Shown here: positions 6,957-14,430 of the stretch, piece after piece | How the letters are laid out: the number at the start of each line of letters is the position of its first letter | How positions within the stretch are numbered: the stretch's first letter is position 1 | Origin: an uncultured Bacteroides sp. | GTDB taxonomy: Bacteria > Bacteroidota > Bacteroidia > Bacteroidales > Bacteroidaceae | Direction of reading: 5' to 3' | Assembly (NCBI GenBank): GCA_900557355.1 | Contig: USSR01000099.1 | Coordinates: 1-14,430 of the forward strand | Length of the DNA: 14,430 nt | Position numbers and translations under genes: made by a program | The notes under the pieces: generated by a model | Told to the model about the DNA's origin: nothing | Database searches by the model: none | Seen by the model: only the letters and a program-made list of their open reading frames with translations

Positions 6957-7078
6957 GTGTGTCAAAACGCAGATTAACGCAAATTATCGCAGATTATTTC
7001 CTTATATTTATATATTAATCAACGATTTATGAAATTATTTCTGCGATAATTTGCGTTTTATTATTCATTATGACACAC
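6957..7078. repeat. Long imperfect palindrome with about 10-bp tandem units
   Basis: The outer arms gtgtgtca (6957-6964) and tgacacac (7071-7078) are perfect complements. An inner 18-base arm at 6976-6993 (aacgcaaattatcgcaga) pairs perfectly with 7040-7057. The left arm contains three consecutive 10-base units, cgcagattaa, cgcaaattat and cgcagattat (6968-6997). The central loop is AT-rich. It lies between glgP and the arginase gene on one strand. No clear U-run follows the stem, so it is not a standard terminator. Terminal inverted repeats on a noncoding 122-base unit suggest a small mobile palindromic element or an RNA-stability hairpin. Confidence 0.65.
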
Positions 7079-7089
7079 CTCCCTTTTTT

Positions 7090-9702
7090 TTAAAACCATC
7101 GGACGTAACAAAAATCTTGTCTATGTGGTAATAGATTATTTTTGGGATACATGCGGAAAGCCTGTTTGAAACTTCCGGCATTAAAAATTTGAGATGTCCC
7201 CTTGAAGGTATATAGATTCCCGTCTTTGGAAACTAGTGGAAGAGGTATGACTTCATAGATATGATCTTGACCACTTTCATGCTGAATAATGACCAATTCA
7301 ATTCCAATTGCATCATCCAGACCTTTCTCATCGACAACAACTGTTACTTCATATTCCTTTCCGGCTTCGATTGTCGCATCCAACCCGTTTCCGGCTTTTA
7401 TGGATTTGATTTCAATGGAATCCCACCTGTTTCGGACAGCGGTTTTCCAGTCAGATATCATTTTGGCTTTTGCATTATTGTCAGCAGAGAGAATGTGGAA
7501 ATGCTCCGACAGTTTGATATAGAATTTCTCATAGTAATCGTCCAGTTGCCTTTTCATGGTAAAACGGGGAGCTATTTGTGCGATTGAATTCTTGATGTAC
7601 TTAATCCAGTTTTCCGAATACTCCTTATCTCCATGTTCATAATATGCAGGAAGAATGTCATGCTCCAATAGATAGTAAATTGCTTCGGCGTCCAGCTGGT
7701 TCTGATATTGTTCATTCTGGTAGATACTTTTGTCGGTCAGCGCCCATCCTGCATCCTTACAATAGCCTTCATACCACCAACCATCCAACACTGAGAAATT
7801 AAGTACACCGTTCATCAGTGCCTTTTCCCCTGATGTGCCTGAGGCTTCGGCCAGACGTGTGGGAGTGTTCAGCCAGATATCCACCCCTGCGATAAGATGT
7901 CTTGCCAGATCCATATCGTAGTTTTCAAGAAATATGATTTTACCTAGGAATTCAGGACGCCGGGATATTTCCACAATCTGCCTGATTAGTCCTTGGCCGG
8001 CTCCGTCACTGGGATGAGCCTTCCCTGTAAAGATGAATTGTACCGGATATTTCGGATTGTTCACTATTTTAGCCAGGCGGTCGATATCGGTAAACAAAAG
8101 ATGCGCCCTTTTATATGTAGCAAAACGTCGTCCGAAACCAATCAGAAGGGCATTCGGGTTAAACTTCTCAAAAATGGAAATGGTTAATGACGGATCGATC
8201 TGGCTTCTAAGCCAGTCTTTGCTGCATTTTCTTTTGATATAATCTATCAGTTTGGTTTTTAGTTTCAGGCGGGTATTCCATATTTCTTCGTCCGGAATGT
8301 CGTAGACAGCTTCCCAGATTTTTTGATTGGACTGGTCATGAATAAAGCTCTCATCAAAATTGTCTTTGAAAAGCTTTTCCCATTCGGTGGCGCACCAAGT
8401 AGGAAAATGTACGCCATTAGTCACATAGCCCACATGATTCTCTTCCGGGAAGTAGCCTTTCCAGATAGGAGCGAACATTTCCTGTGACACAGTTTTATGC
8501 AACAGGCTGACTCCGTTTACTTCCTGGCTGGTTTTACAGGCGAATACAGACATACAGAAACGTTCTCCTTTGTCTCCCGGATTATGGCGTCCGAGATCCA
8601 TCAGGTTATTCCAGGTTATGCCCAGTTTGTCGGGATACCCTTTCATGTATTTGTTGAAAAGTCCCTCGTCAAAATAATCATGGCCGGCGGGTACAGGTGT
8701 ATGTACGGTATAAAGGGAAGAAGCGCGTACTAATTCCATCGCTTGGCCGAAATCCAGACCACCGGCTATATAATCACATAACCGCTGAATGTTGATTAAT
8801 GCGGCATGGCCTTCATTGCAGTGATATACGTCTTTTTCTATACCCAAAGCTTTCAGTGTCATCATGCCGCCTATACCGAGTAAAATCTCCTGTTTCAGCC
8901 GGTTCTCCCAGTCACCGCCATACAGATGGTGGGTAATTGGACGGTCAAACTCGCTATTGAGTTCATTGTCCGTGTCCAGTAGATAAAGGGGGATTCTTCC
9001 TACATTGACTCTCCAGACATTGGCATGTACAATAAAGCTGTCGGCGTAGGGAATGTGGATTACCAGCTGTTTTCCATCTGGTTGCATCACTTTTTCGATT
9101 GGGAGCTGTCCGAAATTCTGTGCTTCATAATTGGCAATCTGCTGCCCGTCCATGGAAAGAGACTGGTCAAAGTAGCCATAACGGTACAACAGTCCTACGG
9201 CACAAAGATCAACGTTGCTGTCTGATGCCTCTTTCAGGTAATCGCCCGCAAGTATTCCAAGACCACCGGAATATATTTTGAGGACCTTGTCTAAGCCGTA
9301 TTCCATACTGAAATAAGCTACTGACGGACGTTTATGGTCCGGAACTACATTAATGTATTCCTTGAAAGCAGTATAGACGGTATTCATCTTGCGGATAAAA
9401 AACTCATCATGTGCCAGTGTTACCAGCTTCTCATAATTCATCCGCTCCAGGAACAATATCGGATTTTGCTCCGTTTCTTCCCAAAGCTCCGGATCTAGGT
9501 CGCAATACATACTTTTGGCGTCATCATTCCATGTCCACCATAGATTACGTGCTATTTCCGCAAGTTTTCCCAATTCCATGGGAAGATGTGAACCGACTGT
9601 AATTTCCCTCCATTGAGGAGTGTTTACATTATAACTTGGATATTCCATAACATTGTACATTAAATGGTTTATATTTCCTTGTTTTATTTTATAATAGGGC
9701 AT
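7090..9702 (-). CDS. glgP: Alpha-glucan (glycogen/maltodextrin) phosphorylase, DUF3417-type
   Basis: This 870-residue protein releases glucose 1-phosphate from glycogen or maltodextrin using phosphate and PLP. The N-terminal DUF3417-like segment has [13 protein letters not shown] (50-62). The phosphorylase core follows, with FSMEYGLD (131-138), [18 protein letters not shown] (144-161), CNEGHA (295-300), RRFATYKRA (525-533), and the PLP-lysine motif [12 protein letters not shown] with K627. A C-terminal beta-rich segment (about 760-870) ends the protein. These features and length fit the compact bacterial family (TIGR02094 type), not the E. coli MalP/GlgP type. The start is uncertain: ATGs at 9660 and 9648 would give [15 protein letters not shown] or [11 protein letters not shown], closer to family N-termini as I recall them. 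It follows pfkA by 99 bases with inverted repeats between them. Confidence 0.93.
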   Translation of the reverse strand: MPYYKIKQGNINHLMYNVMEYPSYNVNTPQWREITVGSHLPMELGKLAEIARNLWWTWNDDAKSMYCDLDPELWEETEQNPILFLERMNYEKLVTLAHDEFFIRKMNTVYTAFKEYINVVPDHKRPSVAYFSMEYGLDKVLKIYSGGLGILAGDYLKEASDSNVDLCAVGLLYRYGYFDQSLSMDGQQIANYEAQNFGQLPIEKVMQPDGKQLVIHIPYADSFIVHANVWRVNVGRIPLYLLDTDNELNSEFDRPITHHLYGGDWENRLKQEILLGIGGMMTLKALGIEKDVYHCNEGHAALINIQRLCDYIAGGLDFGQAMELVRASSLYTVHTPVPAGHDYFDEGLFNKYMKGYPDKLGITWNNLMDLGRHNPGDKGERFCMSVFACKTSQEVNGVSLLHKTVSQEMFAPIWKGYFPEENHVGYVTNGVHFPTWCATEWEKLFKDNFDESFIHDQSNQKIWEAVYDIPDEEIWNTRLKLKTKLIDYIKRKCSKDWLRSQIDPSLTISIFEKFNPNALLIGFGRRFATYKRAHLLFTDIDRLAKIVNNPKYPVQFIFTGKAHPSDGAGQGLIRQIVEISRRPEFLGKIIFLENYDMDLARHLIAGVDIWLNTPTRLAEASGTSGEKALMNGVLNFSVLDGWWYEGYCKDAGWALTDKSIYQNEQYQNQLDAEAIYYLLEHDILPAYYEHGDKEYSENWIKYIKNSIAQIAPRFTMKRQLDDYYEKFYIKLSEHFHILSADNNAKAKMISDWKTAVRNRWDSIEIKSIKAGNGLDATIEAGKEYEVTVVVDEKGLDDAIGIELVIIQHESGQDHIYEVIPLPLVSKDGNLYTFKGTSQIFNAGSFKQAFRMYPKNNLLPHRQDFCYVRWF

Positions 9703-9769
9703 TATCCATACCGGATAAAACTTTGTAGTTTCCCGATGATGATACAGTCCGGTATGTCTGCCTTCCGGA
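9702..9769 (-). promoter_or_regulatory. Inverted repeats in the glgP leader
   Basis: Three possible pairings overlap between pfkA and glgP. ttatcc (9702-9707) pairs with ggataa (9713-9718). ataccgg (9708-9714) pairs with ccggtat (9749-9755). tccgg (9748-9752) pairs with ccgga (9765-9769). They are mutually exclusive in part, and the first touches the upstream ATG. They could form a leader structure or a pfkA terminator, but no T-run or known riboswitch pattern supports either. Confidence 0.25.
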
Positions 9770-9801
9770 GTGTCTTTCCAAGCAGTGGTGAATTAATAAC
9801 T

Positions 9802-10785
9802 TTATATGGACAGCTCGTTAAGTACCCGAATCAGGCTTTTGTCAATAGGCTTGTCATTTTTGATTGCTTGTGCAAAAGGAACATAGACAATTTCATTGTT
9901 CCGTATGCCTATCATCACATTCTGTTGGTCTTCCATCAGAGCCTGGATGGCTGCTTCTCCTAATCGGCTTGCCAGTATACGGTCGTTGGCACTTGGAGCC
10001 CCACCGCGTTGCAGATGTCCCAGAATGGAAACTCTTACATCATATTCAGGATATTCCTTTTTTACCCGGTCGGCATAGTACATGGCACCTCCATTTTTAT
10101 TTTGGGGACTTTCGGTCACAATGACGATACTGCTGTTTTTTGTTTTTCTGAATCCACGTCCGATAAATATCTCCAACTGGTCCACATCCGTTTTGTCCTC
10201 CGGAATAATGGCTGCTTCAGCCCCTGAAGCAATCGCACTGTTCTGGGCCAGGAAGCCCGCATCACGTCCCATCACCTCGACAAAGAAAATGCGGTCGTGT
10301 GAGGTTGCGGTGTCTCTTATTTTATCCACACATTCAACAATTGTATTTAATGCCGTGTCGTATCCTATGGTGAAATCAGTACCATATAAATCATTGTCAA
10401 TCGTACCGGGTAGTCCTATACATGTCACGTTATACTCTTCGGCAAAGATACGGGCTCCCGTCAGAGAACCGTCTCCACCGATAATAATCAGTGCACTGAT
10501 ATTTTCTTTTTGTATAACTTCATAGGCTTTCTTACGTCCTTCCGGAGTGGTAAAAGCTTCGGAACGCGCTGTTTTCAGTATAGTACCTCCCCTTTGAATA
10601 ATACTGCTCACGTCTTCTGTTGTGAGTTCCTTTACTTCACCGGCAATCAGTCCTTCGTATCCCCTATAAATTCCCTTTATTTTAAAGCCGTTGAAGATGG
10701 CGGTACGGGTTACGGCGCGGATCGCTGCATTCATTCCTGACGCATCCCCTCCGGAAGTCAGGATTCCAATATACTTGTTATTCAT
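9802..10785 (-). CDS. pfkA: ATP-dependent 6-phosphofructokinase
   Basis: This 327-residue enzyme phosphorylates fructose 6-phosphate to fructose 1,6-bisphosphate in glycolysis. The motifs are in order: [15 protein letters not shown] (10-23) for nucleotide binding; GGDGSLTGA (103-111), where the glycine after aspartate indicates ATP rather than pyrophosphate as donor; PGTIDND (126-132) with catalytic D130; MGRDAGFLA (172-180); and [20 protein letters not shown] for sugar-phosphate binding. Length and motifs match group A1 bacterial PfkA. It begins 19 bases after the sigma-factor stop, so the two are probably cotranscribed. Another in-frame start was not needed, as [14 protein letters not shown] is the standard N-terminus. 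No oddities were seen. Confidence 0.95.
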   Translation of the reverse strand: MNNKYIGILTSGGDASGMNAAIRAVTRTAIFNGFKIKGIYRGYEGLIAGEVKELTTEDVSSIIQRGGTILKTARSEAFTTPEGRKKAYEVIQKENISALIIIGGDGSLTGARIFAEEYNVTCIGLPGTIDNDLYGTDFTIGYDTALNTIVECVDKIRDTATSHDRIFFVEVMGRDAGFLAQNSAIASGAEAAIIPEDKTDVDQLEIFIGRGFRKTKNSSIVIVTESPQNKNGGAMYYADRVKKEYPEYDVRVSILGHLQRGGAPSANDRILASRLGEAAIQALMEDQQNVMIGIRNNEIVYVPFAQAIKNDKPIDKSLIRVLNELSI

Positions 10786-10804
10786 AATTCATTTTATACA
10801 ATTA

Positions 10805-11305
10805 TTAGACAAAATCAGAAAGTAACTGCTTTAATTTTTTTCTACTATGAAAGATACGGCTTTTTATTGTACCTAGCGACACTCCTGTTTCTTGAGCTAT
10901 TTCCCGATATTTGAATCCGGATATATACAACATAAAAGCGTTGTAATGTTCTTTAGGTAGTGTTTTAAGGGCTGCCCTTATCTCCTTGGCATCGTGACTA
11001 TTGTCTATGAAAGCAAAAGAGTCATCTCTTAGCAGGAAATGATAGTCGGGTTCGGATAATATATATAAGTCTCCTTGGCTTTTTTTTATCCGGTAGTTAT
11101 TTATAAAAGCGTTACGCATAATGATATACATCCAGCCTTTAAAATTTGTTTCAGGATCAAATTTATCCTTATTATCCAGAGCTTTCAACATTGTTTCCTG
11201 CAATAAATCCTCAGCATCGTGTTTGTCAGCTGTCAATTTATATGCAAAACCTAGCAGATCACTTTGCAGAGCTATTAATGCTTCATCAAAATTGAATATT
11301 TTCAT
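10805..11305 (-). CDS. RNA polymerase ECF-type sigma-70 factor
   Basis: This 166-residue protein has sigma region 2 at about residues 10-75, with the core-binding helix DAEDLLQETMLKALDN (30-45) and NFKGWMYIIMRNAFINNYR (54-72) for -10 recognition and melting. Region 4 is at about 107-160, with LPKEHYNAFMLYISGFKYRE and the helix-turn-helix GVSLGTIKSRIFHSRKKL. Regions 1.1 and 3 are absent, as expected for ECF sigmas. No anti-sigma gene or membrane protein lies beside it, unlike the SusC/D-linked ECF factors of Bacteroides. The upstream neighbour is hsp20 (83 bases, with a hairpin between) and the downstream neighbour is pfkA (19 bases), so it may be transcribed into the glycolytic gene. What it recognises or responds to is unknown. 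Confidence 0.93.
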   Translation of the reverse strand: MKIFNFDEALIALQSDLLGFAYKLTADKHDAEDLLQETMLKALDNKDKFDPETNFKGWMYIIMRNAFINNYRIKKSQGDLYILSEPDYHFLLRDDSFAFIDNSHDAKEIRAALKTLPKEHYNAFMLYISGFKYREIAQETGVSLGTIKSRIFHSRKKLKQLLSDFV

Positions 11306-11335
11306 TATAGTGGTTTGAGGTTCAAAGGTTTATAT

Positions 11336-11366
11336 CAAGGCATCCCTAAATATAAGGAATGCCTTG
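11336..11366 (-). terminator. Hairpin downstream of hsp20
   Basis: caaggcatccct (11336-11347) and aggaatgccttg (11355-11366) form a 12-bp stem with one mismatch and a 7-base AT loop, 22 bases past the hsp20 stop. On the minus strand the following bases are mixed, not a U-run, so this may be a weak terminator or an mRNA 3'-end stabiliser. Confidence 0.45.
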
Positions 11367-11388
11367 GGCAAAGTTTAGCTAAGATATC

Positions 11389-11817
11389 TTATTTGATGTC
11401 AATAGTTCTGGTTGTCTTCTGAACTTCCTTGTCCACTGTTTTGGGAATATCTATAGATAGAATCCCATGTTCTACTTTGGCTGTAATCTTATTTTTTTCA
11501 ACATTGTCCGGCAGTATGATACTTTGTTGGAATTTGGAATAAGAGAATTCACGACGTAGGTATTTTTTGTCTTTTTTCTCCTCATTCTTCTCTTCCTTCT
11601 TTTCCATGCAGATTACTAGATTGTTGTTTTCATCCACATTAACGGTGAAGTCATTTTTTGTCATTCCCGGAGCTGCCAATTGGATTTTATAATCCTTTTC
11701 ATTTTCAATTACATTAATAGCGGGGGCTGTTGCATTTGCTTTCATCATCCACTCATTGTTAAAGAAATCATTAAAAATACTTGGTAACCAATTCTGGTTC
11801 ATTTTTGTAGGTACCAT
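11389..11817 (-). CDS. Small heat-shock protein, Hsp20/alpha-crystallin family
   Basis: This is a 142-residue cytosolic holdase chaperone that binds unfolding proteins during stress. A short N-terminal arm (NWLPSIFNDFFNNEW) is followed by the alpha-crystallin domain from about residue 33 (APAINVIENEKDYKIQLAAP) to 126. The signature AxxxxGIL is AKVEHGILSIDIPK (113-126). A lysine/glutamate-rich loop (KKEEKNEEKKDKK, 73-85) lies in the middle of the domain. The C-terminal tail ends TRTIDIK, with an IxI-type anchor (IDI). The start at 11817 is supported by a strong Shine-Dalgarno (aggaggt, 11828-11822), which is uncommon in Bacteroidales. It sits 67 bases after gpmA with a weak terminator hairpin between, suggesting its own promoter. 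I saw no CIRCE element. Confidence 0.93.
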   Translation of the reverse strand: MVPTKMNQNWLPSIFNDFFNNEWMMKANATAPAINVIENEKDYKIQLAAPGMTKNDFTVNVDENNNLVICMEKKEEKNEEKKDKKYLRREFSYSKFQQSIILPDNVEKNKITAKVEHGILSIDIPKTVDKEVQKTTRTIDIK

Positions 11818-11821
11818 TTTT

Positions 11822-11828
11822 ACCTCCT
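11822..11828 (-). promoter_or_regulatory. Strong Shine-Dalgarno site for hsp20
   Basis: The minus strand reads aggaggt followed by four A residues and then ATG at 11817. This is a full anti-16S match in a lineage where most genes lack one. It decides the hsp20 start over the in-frame ATG five codons downstream. Confidence 0.75.
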
Positions 11829-11863
11829 TTTTTTAAGTTAATAATTAAAGTTTAGAAAATATG

Positions 11864-11880
11864 TCTGCCTGCTTGACAGA
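11864..11880 (-). terminator. Possible weak terminator after gpmA
   Basis: On the minus strand tctgtc and ggcaga pair (six base pairs, one G-U) around a five-base loop. The hairpin begins 4 bases past the gpmA stop and is followed by catattttct, a partial U-run. Confidence 0.4.
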
Positions 11881-11884
11881 ACTT

Positions 11885-12634
11885 TTATTGTTTAGTCATT
11901 CCTTGTTTTGCTACAGCTTCCGTCCGTTTACGTATCTCTTCCGGATCACCGAGAAAATAGTCTTTGACAAGAGCCAGCCGGTTGTCGAATTCAAAAACGT
12001 AAGGAACTGCTGTAGGCAGGTTCAGGTTGGAAATATCTGAATCGGATATTTCTTTGAGATGCTTGATGATTCCACGCAGGCTGTTGCCATGGGCAACTAC
12101 CAGCAGGTTATCCTTACATGTCAATGTGGGAAAGATGATGCACTTCCAATAAGGCATTACACGTTCAATGGCATCTTTCAAGGATTCCGTACGTGGAAGT
12201 TCCATATCCGGGACATCTGCATAACGTATGTCTTTACTCGGATTGCGCGGATCGTCCTCTCCCAATGCTGCTGGAGCTATATCATAACTTCTCCGCCAGG
12301 TGTGTACTTGTTCTTCACCATATTGGGCAGCCGTCTCACTTTTGTTAAGTCCCTGAAGTATGCCGTAATGTTTCTCATTCAACCTCCATGTCTTTTCGAC
12401 GGGAATCCAGCTCTCATTCAGGCGGTCCAGAACGTAGTCCAGCGTTTTTATAGCACGTTTTAAGTAAGAAGTGTAGGCAATCTCAAAAGAAAATCCGGCT
12501 TCTCGTAATGTATCGCCTGCTTTGCAGGCTTCTACAACGCCTTTTTCACTTAAATCAACATCTGTCCACCCGGTGAAGCGGTTTTCTTGGTTCCATAGGC
12601 TCTCACCATGACGTAATAATACTATTCTTTTCAT
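11885..12634 (-). CDS. gpmA: 2,3-bisphosphoglycerate-dependent phosphoglycerate mutase
   Basis: This 249-residue histidine-phosphatase-superfamily enzyme interconverts 3- and 2-phosphoglycerate in glycolysis. The N-terminus [20 protein letters not shown] carries the RHG motif with phosphoacceptor H9. [13 protein letters not shown] follows and matches the family. The substrate loop has [17 protein letters not shown] and [12 protein letters not shown], and the second catalytic histidine is in [10 protein letters not shown]. The longer lid insert distinguishes dPGM from short phosphatases. I chose the ATG at 12634. The frame reaches a TTG at 12655 that overlaps the aldolase end, but the extra seven residues are not family-like. 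It lies 13 bases after fbaB, so the two form an operon of linked glycolytic steps. Confidence 0.95.
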   Translation of the reverse strand: MKRIVLLRHGESLWNQENRFTGWTDVDLSEKGVVEACKAGDTLREAGFSFEIAYTSYLKRAIKTLDYVLDRLNESWIPVEKTWRLNEKHYGILQGLNKSETAAQYGEEQVHTWRRSYDIAPAALGEDDPRNPSKDIRYADVPDMELPRTESLKDAIERVMPYWKCIIFPTLTCKDNLLVVAHGNSLRGIIKHLKEISDSDISNLNLPTAVPYVFEFDNRLALVKDYFLGDPEEIRKRTEAVAKQGMTKQ

Positions 12635-12647
12635 GGATGACCTGTCT

Positions 12648-13700
12648 TTATGCAATGGTTATTGAAGAATCCAAATATACATCCTGTATGGTATTCAATA
12701 GCTGGACCCCATCTTTCATTGGTTTTTGGAAGGCTTTCCGACCACTAATCAACCCCATACCGCCAGCACGTTTGTTCACTACTGCTGTAATAACAGCATC
12801 ATGCAGGTCGGATTCTCCATGAGATTCACCACCCGAGTTGATTAGTCCGACGCGTCCCATATAGCCGTTAGCTACCTGATAACGGCAAAGGTCTATCGGG
12901 TGGTCAGTTGTCAGTTCTGTATACATGCGCTCATTTGTTTTTCCGAAGCCGATGGCTTTGAAGCCACCATTATTGGACGGAAGTTTTTGTTTTACGATGT
13001 CAGCCTTGATCGTTACTCCGATATGGTTGGCTTGGCCTGTCAGGTCGGCTGCAGCGTGATAGTCGGGTCCGTCTTTTTTTAAACCGCTGTTTCTCAAATA
13101 ACACCATAAAATGGTAGCCATTCCCAGTTCATGAGCATATTCAAAAGCTTGCGATACTTCCACTATTTGGCGGCGACTTTGCTCCGAACCGAAATAAATA
13201 GTGGCTCCAACTGCTATGGCGCCCATATTCCATGCTTCTTTTATTGTACCGAACATTACTTGGTCATAGCTATTCGGATAAGTAAGCAGTTCGTTATGAT
13301 TCAATTTGACGATGAATGGAATTTTATGGGCGTATTTCCGTGCTACGGCGCCTAATACGCCAAATGTAGATGCTACGGCATTACATCCTCCTTCAATAGC
13401 CAATTTTACGATGTTCTCCGGATCAAAATAAAGTGGATTGGGAGCGAAAGATGCCCCAGCAGAATGCTCTATACCCTGGTCTACAGGTAGGATGGATACA
13501 TAGCCGGTATTCGCTAAACGTCCATGTCCATATAAAGTCTGCAAACTCTCCAATGTCCGAATGTTTCTGTCCGAATTTATCCATACCTTATTTACTATAT
13601 CCGGACCCGGAATATGAATCAGTTGTTTATCTATTGTCTTGCATGCATGGTTTAGGTAGTATTCAGCCTGCTCACCTAATATATCTACTATTTTGCTCAT
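12648..13700 (-). CDS. fbaB: Class I fructose-bisphosphate aldolase (FbaB/DhnA type)
   Basis: This 350-residue TIM-barrel enzyme cleaves fructose 1,6-bisphosphate to dihydroxyacetone phosphate and glyceraldehyde 3-phosphate through a Schiff base. The length equals that of E. coli FbaB. Key stretches are [11 protein letters not shown] (70-80), [11 protein letters not shown] (129-139), [12 protein letters not shown] (230-241) with the probable Schiff-base lysine K237 (by position against E. coli K236), and [10 protein letters not shown] followed by [15 protein letters not shown] for phosphate binding. The class I mechanism is independent of metal ions. It starts 29 bases after the ferritin stop and ends 13 bases before gpmA, so ftnA-fbaB-gpmA may share a transcript. 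Confidence 0.95.
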   Translation of the reverse strand: MSKIVDILGEQAEYYLNHACKTIDKQLIHIPGPDIVNKVWINSDRNIRTLESLQTLYGHGRLANTGYVSILPVDQGIEHSAGASFAPNPLYFDPENIVKLAIEGGCNAVASTFGVLGAVARKYAHKIPFIVKLNHNELLTYPNSYDQVMFGTIKEAWNMGAIAVGATIYFGSEQSRRQIVEVSQAFEYAHELGMATILWCYLRNSGLKKDGPDYHAAADLTGQANHIGVTIKADIVKQKLPSNNGGFKAIGFGKTNERMYTELTTDHPIDLCRYQVANGYMGRVGLINSGGESHGESDLHDAVITAVVNKRAGGMGLISGRKAFQKPMKDGVQLLNTIQDVYLDSSITIA

Positions 13701-13729
13701 ATCATTTATCTTTTAACTATTCAGGTTTA

Positions 13730-14209
13730 TTATTTGCATCCATCCAATTTAGCATCTATGAAAAGGATACCACTATCTCCGGCTTTCTTTAACAGGTTTA
13801 CAATATTCTGTACACCGGCTTCTTCCTCTATTTGTTCCCGGACAAATTTCCACAGAAAATCCTGTGTGGCATTATCCTTTTCTTCTGAAGCTAAGTATAC
13901 CAATTCGTCAATCAACTTGGAGATATGCTTTTCATGTTCCAAGGCATGTTCAAAAACTTCCAAAGAATTTCCCCATCCTTGTGGAACTACATCCACTTTG
14001 TCTACTTTCGGTGTCGCCTCACGTTTAACCATATACTCGGCAATGGTGCACGCATGTCCCACTTCTTTTGCAGATTGTTTCCGCATCCAGTTGGCCATAC
14101 CTGAAAAACCTTCTTTTTTTAGATAGAAAGACATAGACAGATACAAGTTGGCAGACCATAATTCTGCTGTGATTTGTTCATTCAAAGCATTTTGTAATTT
14201 CTCACTCAT
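13730..14209 (-). CDS. ftnA: Ferritin (FtnA-type iron storage protein)
   Basis: This 159-residue four-helix-bundle protein forms a 24-subunit shell that oxidises and stores iron. Ferroxidase ligands fit the bacterial ferritin pattern: E16 (TAELWSANLYLS), E49 and H52 (KEVGHA), the E91-E93 region (EHEKH), and Q126 with E129 (REQIEEE). No haem-binding methionine of bacterioferritin is evident. It closely resembles Bacteroides FtnA as I recall it; the motif DFLWKFVREQIEEEA and the C-terminal GDSGILFIDAKL are typical. In Bacteroides, ferritin responds to iron and oxygen. A palindrome lies about 55 bases upstream. It is the first visible gene of the minus-strand glycolytic block. Confidence 0.95.
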   Translation of the reverse strand: MSEKLQNALNEQITAELWSANLYLSMSFYLKKEGFSGMANWMRKQSAKEVGHACTIAEYMVKREATPKVDKVDVVPQGWGNSLEVFEHALEHEKHISKLIDELVYLASEEKDNATQDFLWKFVREQIEEEAGVQNIVNLLKKAGDSGILFIDAKLDGCK

Positions 14210-14263
14210 AATGATTTAAATTTTTAGAGTTAATAATAATTTAATATTCTCTCTTATCTTGAA

Positions 14264-14279
14264 ACAAGCATAAACTTGT
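14264..14279. promoter_or_regulatory. Palindromic operator-like site upstream of ftnA
   Basis: acaag (14264-14268) and cttgt (14275-14279) are perfect inverted half-sites six bases apart, centred about 62 bases before the ftnA start. On the minus strand it contains TATGCTTG (14273-14266), one base from the TAnnTTTG -7 consensus, so a protein bound here would block that promoter. The binding factor is unknown, and short palindromes occur by chance in such AT-rich DNA. Confidence 0.3.
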
Positions 14280-14430
14280 CCCAGAATGTCGATAAAACCG
14301 GGTTATCCCATTAATAAAATATTCATGATCTATTTTATTATTGTTTATTATGTTGCAAAAAGTAGACCATACAAGGTTATATAATCTTTAATATTATGAG
14401 ATGTTAAATGGAGGGACATACTGTTAGAAT

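Noticed and set aside
10082..10525. A 147-residue open frame antisense to pfkA.
   Set aside because: It lies opposite strongly conserved phosphofructokinase motifs and looks like a shadow frame.
12059..12463. A 134-residue open frame antisense to gpmA.
   Set aside because: It is fully opposite a clear enzyme gene, with no recognisable motif of its own.
12635..12655. Seven extra N-terminal residues of GpmA from a TTG codon overlapping fbaB.
   Set aside because: [12 protein letters not shown] from 12634 is the standard start of the family.

Overview
The window looks like chromosome of a gut Bacteroidales member, most likely Bacteroides or Phocaeicola. Three things point there: the proteins as I recognise them (ferritin, class I aldolase, DUF3417-type glycogen phosphorylase, small Hsp20), the mostly absent Shine-Dalgarno sites, and at least two promoter-like sites matching the Bacteroides -7 element TAnnTTTG. 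I cannot name the species. Base composition is uneven: positions 1-6100 are visibly AT-rich, while the glgP-pfkA-gpmA-fbaB block is much more balanced.

Layout. (1) 1-716, plus strand: two tandem, paralogous XRE-type helix-turn-helix regulators, the first cut by the window edge, followed by a terminator-like hairpin at about 831-876. (2) 4574-1095, minus strand: a complete four-gene His-Xaa-Ser (Hxs) cluster in the order hxsA-hxsD-hxsB-hxsC. HxsA is an exported precursor with six consecutive His-Xaa-Ser triplets and two peptidoglycan-binding-like modules. HxsD is a small partner protein. HxsB and HxsC are two different radical SAM maturases. A Bacteroides-type promoter sits just upstream of hxsA. 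(3) 6902-5088, minus strand: an arginase-superfamily enzyme followed by a urea transporter that has its own promoter. (4) 6957-7078: a long imperfect palindrome built from about 10-bp tandem units. (5) 14209-7090, minus strand: ferritin, class I fructose-bisphosphate aldolase, phosphoglycerate mutase, small heat-shock protein, ECF sigma factor, 6-phosphofructokinase and alpha-glucan phosphorylase.

How the genes fit together. Region 5 is a glycolysis and glycogen-use block (glgP, pfkA, fbaB, gpmA) interleaved with stress functions (ferritin, Hsp20, ECF sigma). Region 3 could make and move urea. The most unusual part is the Hxs cluster. It is a named comparative-genomics family of presumed ribosomally made, radical-SAM-modified proteins, and I know of no established product for it. 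The order of genes, the translational overlaps and the Sec signal peptide suggest HxsA is modified at its His-Xaa-Ser tract in the cytoplasm and then exported to act at the cell wall. No dedicated transporter or protease gene lies in the cluster.
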